From PALSA-243 sp036268375 (GTDB lineage: Bacteria > Acidobacteriota > Terriglobia > Bryobacterales > Bryobacteraceae): a DNA stretch of 8,940 nt. The stretch covers positions 1-8,940 of the forward strand of contig DATAUH010000089.1 of the NCBI GenBank assembly GCA_036268375.1. Reading direction: 5' to 3'. The notes below the pieces were generated by a model. That model worked only from the letters and a program-made list of their open reading frames with translations. It was not told the DNA's origin and did no database searches. A program made the translations under genes and the position numbers. How positions within the stretch are numbered: the first letter of the stretch is position 1; the number at the start of each line of letters is the position of its first letter. Shown in pieces: positions 1-4,123 of this stretch.

Positions 1-85
1 ATGAGACTAGCTCGGGTAGAATGTCAAGGGGAGGCGAGGGCGTTCTAAACGCCGGTGATTGGCTGCGGCCGCCGCGTACCCTGGC
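1..85. other. Non-coding left edge downstream of blaI
   Basis: No gene is supported here. Two small structures are visible. A perfect 6-bp inverted repeat with a 3-base loop (GGCGTT CTA AACGCC, 39-53) lies about 33 bases beyond the blaI stop codon and could be a weak hairpin end for the blaI transcript, but no T-run follows it. On the minus strand, positions 27 to 22 read TTGACA, the consensus sigma-70 -35 hexamer; a partner -10 would fall at or just beyond base 1, so it cannot be verified. If real, it would drive a leftward gene outside the window. BlaI genes are often followed by a BlaR1/M56 metallopeptidase gene; whether one lies to the left cannot be seen. Confidence 0.3.
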
Positions 86-472
86 CTATTTTGGTTTATC
101 CTCGCCGGCGAGTTTCAGGAGAGCTTTTTCGGCCTCGCGCACATCCTCAAGCGTGAGCGTGCCCGATTGAACCAGGTGAGCCATGATAGGCCGGCTACGG
201 CCTCCGAACAAAGCGAGGAGTTCGTCCACCAGTCTGCGTTGGGCGGCTTCGCGTGACACCGCAGCCTCGAAGATGAGCGCCGTGGCGATCTTCTTGGTCC
301 GGCGCAGCGCTTTCTTGATCTCCAGGCGATAGACCGTCGTCTGGACGGTGGTGTAGGCGGGCCTCTTCCTGGCAGGAAACGATTCCTGAATCTCCCGGAC
401 TGAACACGGCCCCCGGGTCCATAGGGCTTCCATGATCTGAAATTCCAGCTTGGTTAGCTTTGGAAGTGCCAT
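86..472 (-). CDS. BlaI/MecI/CopY-family transcriptional repressor
   Basis: Cytoplasmic winged-helix repressor of 128 residues, the usual size for the family. The N-terminus carries the family signature LTKLEFQIMEALW (residues 6-18). Residues 39-51 (AYTTVQTTVYRLE) match the DNA-recognition helix, followed by the basic wing around residues 53-61. The C-terminal part (about 80-120, with LVDELLALFGG, MAHLVQSG and LTLEDV) matches the dimerisation helices. Family members bind dyad operators as dimers and are usually inactivated by proteolysis by a BlaR1/M56 membrane metallopeptidase; none is visible here, so the inducing signal and targets are unknown. The ATG at 472 gives a full-length family N-terminus; the ribosome site is weak (GAAG close to the start). 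The upstream gap holds dyads suggesting autoregulation. It should not be taken as a beta-lactam resistance regulator: many genomes carry numerous paralogues with other targets. Confidence 0.93.
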   Translation of the reverse strand: MALPKLTKLEFQIMEALWTRGPCSVREIQESFPARKRPAYTTVQTTVYRLEIKKALRRTKKIATALIFEAAVSREAAQRRLVDELLALFGGRSRPIMAHLVQSGTLTLEDVREAEKALLKLAGEDKPK

Positions 473-475
473 AAT

Positions 476-534
476 CTTCGACTATGTGTGTTTGCGAAGC
501 TACTATTCTAGTGGTTAATGTGCAAACACTTTTT
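476..534 (-). promoter_or_regulatory. Candidate BlaI operator/promoter region
   Basis: The 94-base gap before blaI contains nested dyads. GTGTTTGC (488-495) and GCAAACAC (522-529) form a perfect 8-bp inverted repeat separated by 26 bases. Inside it, ACTA TTC TAGT (502-512) is a small dyad resembling the TACTA/TAGTA half-sites known for BlaI/MecI operators. The minus-strand hexamer TAGAAT (510 to 505) within that dyad is a plausible -10 element, which would put the repressor site on top of the promoter. A weaker pair, CTTCG (476-480) and CGAAG (495-499), lies next to the start codon. Binding by BlaI is inferred from position and resemblance only. Confidence 0.4.
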
Positions 535-556
535 CCGACCGGGCTATTTCTGCAGG

Positions 557-566
557 CGCCGCGGCG
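557..566. repeat. GC palindrome directly after queE stop
   Basis: CGCCGCGGCG is a perfect 10-bp palindrome that abuts the queE stop codon (567-569). It could form part of a transcript-end hairpin for the queC-queE mRNA. There is no loop worth the name and no T-run on the minus strand, so an intrinsic terminator cannot be claimed. Confidence 0.25.
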
Positions 567-1238
567 TCAGACCCCGCGCCGATTGCCGTATAGGTCCACG
601 TGCAGGCGGGGACTGAAGCGGAAGTTTTCCGCCTTGCAGGTTTCGCTCAGCCAGAGCGCTCTCTCGCGCAGGACAGCCGGGTCTGTGCCTTCCGGCATCA
701 GAATCACGCGGTCGGCGGGCGCTCGCAAGCGGCCTACTAGCGCCCGAACTTCGTCCAAATCCTGAGGTTTCGCGATCACAAATTTCAATTGATACGGATA
801 TTCCGCCATTAACCGCGCCAGGACATCCGGCTGCATGCGCAGGCGCTCATGCTGTGGCGCGAACTGCCCTTCGGGTGTGGAATTCGCAAGTTTCGGGCTG
901 ATGCTCATCAAATCGCAGGCTACTGGTTTGAAAACTGTGCCGGCTGTTTCGATGGTGATGTGTAATTCCGCCTCGCGCAGCCGCGTCGTTAGCTCGACAA
1001 CTTCCGGTGCGATCATCGGCTCGCCGCCAGTGACTACAACGTGGCGCGCCGGATGCCGGAGCGTCTCCGCGATCACCTGCTCTACGCTCATTTCGGAGCC
1101 TTCGGGGTTCCATGACGTGTACGGCGTATCGCACCACGCGCATCGCAGGTTGCAGCCGCTGGTGCGAATAAAAAATGAGGGCACTCCGACGAGCGATCCC
1201 TCGCCCTGCAGCGAATGAAACAGCTCAGCGATCTTCAA
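567..1238 (-). CDS. queE: 7-carboxy-7-deazaguanine synthase QueE
   Basis: Radical-SAM enzyme that converts 6-carboxy-5,6,7,8-tetrahydropterin to 7-carboxy-7-deazaguanine, the substrate of QueC in preQ0/queuosine synthesis. From the TTG at 1238 the protein is 223 residues, the same as E. coli QueE. It begins LKIAELFHSLQGEG; the [4Fe-4S] motif CNLRCAWC (C29, C33, C36; CxxxCxxC) follows SFFIRTSG; TGGEP (70-74) is the SAM-binding GGE motif; the C-terminus RFSPRLHVDLYGN is typical. The TTG start is preferred to the upstream ATG at 1283 because the extra 15 residues do not resemble the family and GAGG sits 6 bases before the TTG. The gene overlaps queC by 14 bases, implying one transcript and probable translational coupling. 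Confidence 0.95.
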   Translation of the reverse strand: MKIAELFHSLQGEGSLVGVPSFFIRTSGCNLRCAWCDTPYTSWNPEGSEMSVEQVIAETLRHPARHVVVTGGEPMIAPEVVELTTRLREAELHITIETAGTVFKPVACDLMSISPKLANSTPEGQFAPQHERLRMQPDVLARLMAEYPYQLKFVIAKPQDLDEVRALVGRLRAPADRVILMPEGTDPAVLRERALWLSETCKAENFRFSPRLHVDLYGNRRGV

Positions 1239-1905
1239 TTCCCGCCTCGTCGAAGCCCTTGCGCCGCAGCAGGCAGGCATCACATTCGCCGCACGGGGCG
1301 CCGTCGGGCCCGGGATCGTAGCAACTGTGCGTCACGCCGAACGGCACGCCCAGTTCTTGCGCCAATTTCACGATGCCCGCCTTGGTCAGGCGCAGCAAGG
1401 GCGTGTGGATCTTCAGATGAGTCTTTCCCTCCACACCGGCCTTGGTCGCAAGGTTCGCCATTCGTTCGTACGCCTCGATATACTCCGGCCGGCAGTCCGG
1501 ATAGCCCGAATAGTCAAGCGCATTCACGCCAATGAAGATGTCGGCGCTCTCCAGCACCTCTGCCCACGCCAACGCATACGAAAGGAAAATCGTATTGCGC
1601 GCGGGCACGTAGGTGACGGGTATGCCGGTCGAGATTTCGGCCGCACTGCGCGCCTTCGGCACCTCGATATCAGCGGTGAGCGCCGATCCGCCGAACGCAT
1701 CCAGGCCCAATTTCGCCACCAGGTGCTTCTCCGCGCCGAAGATCTGCGCGATGCGCGCGGCCGCGGTCAACTCCTGTTTGTGGCGCTGACCATAATCGAA
1801 CGAAAGCGCGTAACACGCATAGCCTTCCTTGCGCGCGAGCGCCAAGCACGTCGAAGAATCCAAGCCTCCACTCACCAAACACACTGCTTTTTTAGGGGTC
1901 TGCAC
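1225..1905 (-). CDS. queC: 7-cyano-7-deazaguanine (preQ0) synthase QueC
   Basis: ATP-dependent cytoplasmic enzyme converting 7-carboxy-7-deazaguanine and ammonia to preQ0, the precursor of queuosine in tRNA position 34 (also of some DNA modifications and secondary metabolites). The 226 residues fit the family. The N-terminal PP-loop SGGLDSS (12-18) binds ATP; SFDYGQRHKQEL follows at the usual distance; VPARNTIFLSYALAWAE and the GVNALDYSGYPDCRPEYIEA stretch are family hallmarks. The four zinc-binding cysteines are all present near the C-terminus (C195, C205, C208, C211 in the HSCYDPG and CGECDAC segments). The start is GTG at 1905; a second in-frame GTG lies seven codons in, so the exact start is slightly uncertain. 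It is first in a two-gene unit with queE. No queD, folE or queF is present in the window. Confidence 0.97.
   Translation of the reverse strand: MQTPKKAVCLVSGGLDSSTCLALARKEGYACYALSFDYGQRHKQELTAAARIAQIFGAEKHLVAKLGLDAFGGSALTADIEVPKARSAAEISTGIPVTYVPARNTIFLSYALAWAEVLESADIFIGVNALDYSGYPDCRPEYIEAYERMANLATKAGVEGKTHLKIHTPLLRLTKAGIVKLAQELGVPFGVTHSCYDPGPDGAPCGECDACLLRRKGFDEAGIEDR
1245..1248 (-). promoter_or_regulatory. Ribosome binding site deciding the queE TTG start
   Basis: GAGG on the minus strand lies 6 bases upstream of the TTG at 1238, inside the end of queC. Its spacing is good for initiation, and the resulting N-terminus (LKIAELFHSLQGEG) is where QueE homologues begin. This supports the TTG over the ATG at 1283. 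Confidence 0.6.
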
Positions 1906-1941
1906 GCGGGGTTCTCTATAATTTAGCTTCTATAATTATTC
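1906..1941. promoter_or_regulatory. Compact divergent promoter with tandem TCTATAATT
   Basis: Only 36 bases separate queC from the divergent glycosyltransferase. They are strikingly AT-rich within GC-rich surroundings and hold two direct copies of TCTATAATT (1915-1923 and 1929-1937) on a 14-base period. Each contains TATAAT, the consensus -10 hexamer, on the plus strand (1917-1922 and 1931-1936). The second ends 5 bases before the TTG start at 1942, so initiation from it would give an essentially leaderless mRNA; the first would give a leader of roughly a dozen bases. No clear TTGACA-like -35 is seen for either. On the minus strand TATAGA (1920 to 1915) is a possible -10 for queC. Promoter activity is inferred from the motifs. 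Confidence 0.55.
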
Positions 1942-2949
1942 TTGCGCATCCGTTTTCTGACGTCCACGCCGCTCGATGTGCGCCGCGGCAGCGGCACGTA
2001 TGTCGGCATTCACGTGCTGGCGCGCGCGCTGGAGTCGCTGGGGCACTCCGTCGCTTACGAAACGCCGCAGCGGCACTTCAAAATCTACACGCTCGAGCGG
2101 CTCGTATTTAACCGTTCACTGCGGGCTTCGCGCGAATTCGACTTAACCATTGGCTTCGACATGGACGGCTATCGCATCGCGGCGGCGCCCGGCCACATCG
2201 CGTCGCTGAAAGGCGTGATCGCAGACGAGGTCCGGTTCGAAACCGGCCTGACGCGACTCACGATGTCTATGCAGGCTCGCTGCGAACGGAGGCACGTGCA
2301 CCGCGCCTCGCGCGTGCTGGTCACGAGCGCGTATTCGGCCGCGCGCGCCGTCGAATTCTACGGCCTGAAGGAGCGGCCTCGCATCGTTCCCGAACTGATC
2401 GACCTGCCCGAATGGCGCCGCATGCTTGCGCAACACCCTGCCGCGCCTCAGCCGTTCACCATCCTCTACGTCGGACGCTTTTACCTGCGCAAGCGCGTCA
2501 ACCTGCTGCTGCGCGCCGCCGCGCTGCTGCGCCCCCGCACGCCGGATCTGCAAATCCGCATTGTCGGAAATGGACCCTGCAACGACGCGTGGCGCGCGCT
2601 TTCGCGCGAACTTCGCCTTGAGGGCACGGTTACGTGGCTGGGCGACGTCTCGCGCGCGCAACTTGTGGAAGAGTACAACCGCGCATCGGCATTCTGCTTG
2701 CCCAGCGTGCAGGAGGGCTTCGGCATCGTACTTCTGGAAGCCATGGCGGCCGGCAAGCCGATTGTCGCCGCCCGGGCCGCAGCAATTCCGGAAGTGGCGC
2801 CACATGCGGTGCTGGTGGAACCCGACAGCGTCGAAGCATTGGCCGCCGGCATCGAGCGCGTTCGGGACGCCGCTCCGGCGCACCCTGAGTGGGTCGAGCA
2901 GTTCGACGCCCCGCGCATCGCCCAGCGCTTCCTTGAAGCGGTCGGTTAA
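1942..2949 (+). CDS. GT4-type (GT-B fold) glycosyltransferase
   Basis: Predicted retaining glycosyltransferase of 335 residues that transfers a sugar from a nucleotide donor to an unknown acceptor. The N-terminal half starts MRIRFLTSTP with the glycine loop GSGTYVG (16-22) and contains the linker VTSAYSA before the second domain. The C-terminal half has ILYVGRFYLRKRVNLLLRAA (174-193), the family's donor-domain entry, then IRIVGNGP and VTWLGDVS, and the E-x7-E motif EGFGIVLLE (E258 and E266), followed by GKPIVAARAAAIPEV. No membrane segment is evident. The start is TTG at 1942, chosen because the GT4 N-terminus begins exactly there; no Shine-Dalgarno sequence precedes it. It stands alone on the plus strand between queC and tsaD, so the product (lipid glycan, exopolysaccharide or other) cannot be inferred from neighbours. 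Confidence 0.9.
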   Translation: MRIRFLTSTPLDVRRGSGTYVGIHVLARALESLGHSVAYETPQRHFKIYTLERLVFNRSLRASREFDLTIGFDMDGYRIAAAPGHIASLKGVIADEVRFETGLTRLTMSMQARCERRHVHRASRVLVTSAYSAARAVEFYGLKERPRIVPELIDLPEWRRMLAQHPAAPQPFTILYVGRFYLRKRVNLLLRAAALLRPRTPDLQIRIVGNGPCNDAWRALSRELRLEGTVTWLGDVSRAQLVEEYNRASAFCLPSVQEGFGIVLLEAMAAGKPIVAARAAAIPEVAPHAVLVEPDSVEALAAGIERVRDAAPAHPEWVEQFDAPRIAQRFLEAVG

Positions 2950-2957
2950 GGAGGCGG

Positions 2958-4037
2958 CTACGCCAGCGTCAAATTGGGCTGTGCCCGCAGATCCATAGCC
3001 GCGAACTCTCCACGCTCCAGCTTCGGAAACGCCGCCGCCGCAATCATGGCCGCATTGTCTGTCGAAAGTCCCGGCGTTGGAAAATACACGTGATACGGCG
3101 CCCGCAACGCTCTCGCGGCCGCGCGCAGACCCACATTGCACGCCACGCCGCCCGAGATGATCATCGATTGCGCGCCGATCTGTTCCGCGGAAGCGCCCGC
3201 GCGCGTCAGCAACTCGGTGATCACCGCGTGCTGGAACGACGCCAGCAGATCGAGCGTCGCCTTTGGCGTGACCGCGCGCCATTCGTCGACTGACGGCGAC
3301 GGATTCTCGCATAACAGCGCCCGACGCTGCGCGATTTCGGCCTGCATATCGCGCGCTTCCACCCAGCGGAGCACGGCTGTTTTTAAGCCGCTGAAACTGA
3401 AATCGAGCGCATTGCCCTTCATCTTCGCGAACGTGAAGCGCACGGCGTTCGGGTCGCCAAACGGCGCCAGCCGATCGATCACCGGCCCGCCAGGATATCC
3501 GTAGCCGAGCAGTTTGCCGACTTTATCGAACGCCTCGCCCGCCGCGTCGTCGCGCGTTTTTCCCAGCAAGCGGTAACGAAAACCCTCGCTTACTTCGAAG
3601 AGATGCGTGTGACCGCCACTCACCACCAATGCCAATGCGGGAAGCGCCACCGGCGCTCCGTCGCGTTTCGCCTCCATGATCACCGCGTGAATGTGGCCTT
3701 CGATATGGTTCACCGCGATCAGGGGAATTTTGCGCGCAAAGCAGAGCGACTTCGCGTAAGTGAGCCCCACAAGCAACGATCCAGCGAGACCGGGACCCGA
3801 CGTGGCCGCGATGGCTGCCAAGCTATCGAGCGTAGTTGCCGAGCGTTCCAGAGCCTCGCGCACTACCGGGACAATGGCGCGCAGATGCTCGCGCGACGCC
3901 AGTTCCGGCACTACGCCGCCATATTTCCCATGAGTCGACATCTGCGATGCCACGACCGATGAAAGGACGCGTACGCCATCCTCCACCACTGCCGCGGCGG
4001 TCTCATCGCACGACGATTCAATGCCCAAAATCAGCAC
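2958..4037 (-). CDS. tsaD: tRNA N6-threonylcarbamoyladenosine transferase TsaD
   Basis: Catalytic subunit that, with TsaB and TsaE, moves the threonylcarbamoyl group from TC-AMP (made by TsaC/Sua5) to A37 of ANN-decoding tRNAs, forming t6A. Near-universal and usually essential. The ASKHA-fold protein starts MLILGIESSCDETAAAVV. The metal ligands HIEGH (H111, H115) sit at the same positions as in E. coli, and the third ligand is D327 in LSTDNAAMIA. SGGHTHL (140-146), FSFSGLKT (213-220) and ISGGVACN (294-301) are also intact. At 359 residues it is somewhat longer than the E. coli protein, mainly through extra sequence at about 228-262 (ARDMQAEIAQ to RAVTPKA). The start is GTG at 4037. It lies 86 bases downstream of the Asp-box gene on the same strand and ends 8 bases from the convergent glycosyltransferase. 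TsaB, TsaC and TsaE are not in the window. Confidence 0.97.
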   Translation of the reverse strand: MLILGIESSCDETAAAVVEDGVRVLSSVVASQMSTHGKYGGVVPELASREHLRAIVPVVREALERSATTLDSLAAIAATSGPGLAGSLLVGLTYAKSLCFARKIPLIAVNHIEGHIHAVIMEAKRDGAPVALPALALVVSGGHTHLFEVSEGFRYRLLGKTRDDAAGEAFDKVGKLLGYGYPGGPVIDRLAPFGDPNAVRFTFAKMKGNALDFSFSGLKTAVLRWVEARDMQAEIAQRRALLCENPSPSVDEWRAVTPKATLDLLASFQHAVITELLTRAGASAEQIGAQSMIISGGVACNVGLRAAARALRAPYHVYFPTPGLSTDNAAMIAAAAFPKLERGEFAAMDLRAQPNLTLA

Positions 4038-4103
4038 GGTTCCACGTTAACGCGACAGACATGCGCAACTCAATGAGGACGTCGAGAGCGCACGGCGACC
4101 GAA

Positions 4104-4121
4104 CGGGGAACGAACGCCCCG
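4104..4121. terminator. Weak hairpin after the Asp-box gene
   Basis: CGGGG (4104-4108) and CCCCG (4117-4121) form a perfect 5-bp stem with an 8-base loop, just 2 bases past the stop codon of the Asp-box gene (TAA, 4126 to 4124). On the minus strand no T-run follows, so it is at best a partial terminator separating that gene from tsaD. The rest of the 86-base gap holds no gene. A possible tsaD promoter (TTGAGT, 16 bases, GTTAAC on the minus strand) is too weak to list separately. Confidence 0.25.
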
Positions 4122-4123
4122 GC

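Noticed and set aside
1327..1926. A 199-codon plus-strand open frame opposite queC
   Set aside because: It is the antisense shadow of a complete QueC with all catalytic and zinc-binding residues; the translation is Arg/His/Gln-rich with no family resemblance.
2143..3312. A 389-codon open frame on the minus strand across the glycosyltransferase and the end of tsaD
   Set aside because: It lies antisense to a clear GT4 gene and out of frame with tsaD, is full of Arg/Ala/Gly as expected from reversed GC-rich codons, and shows no domain or motif.
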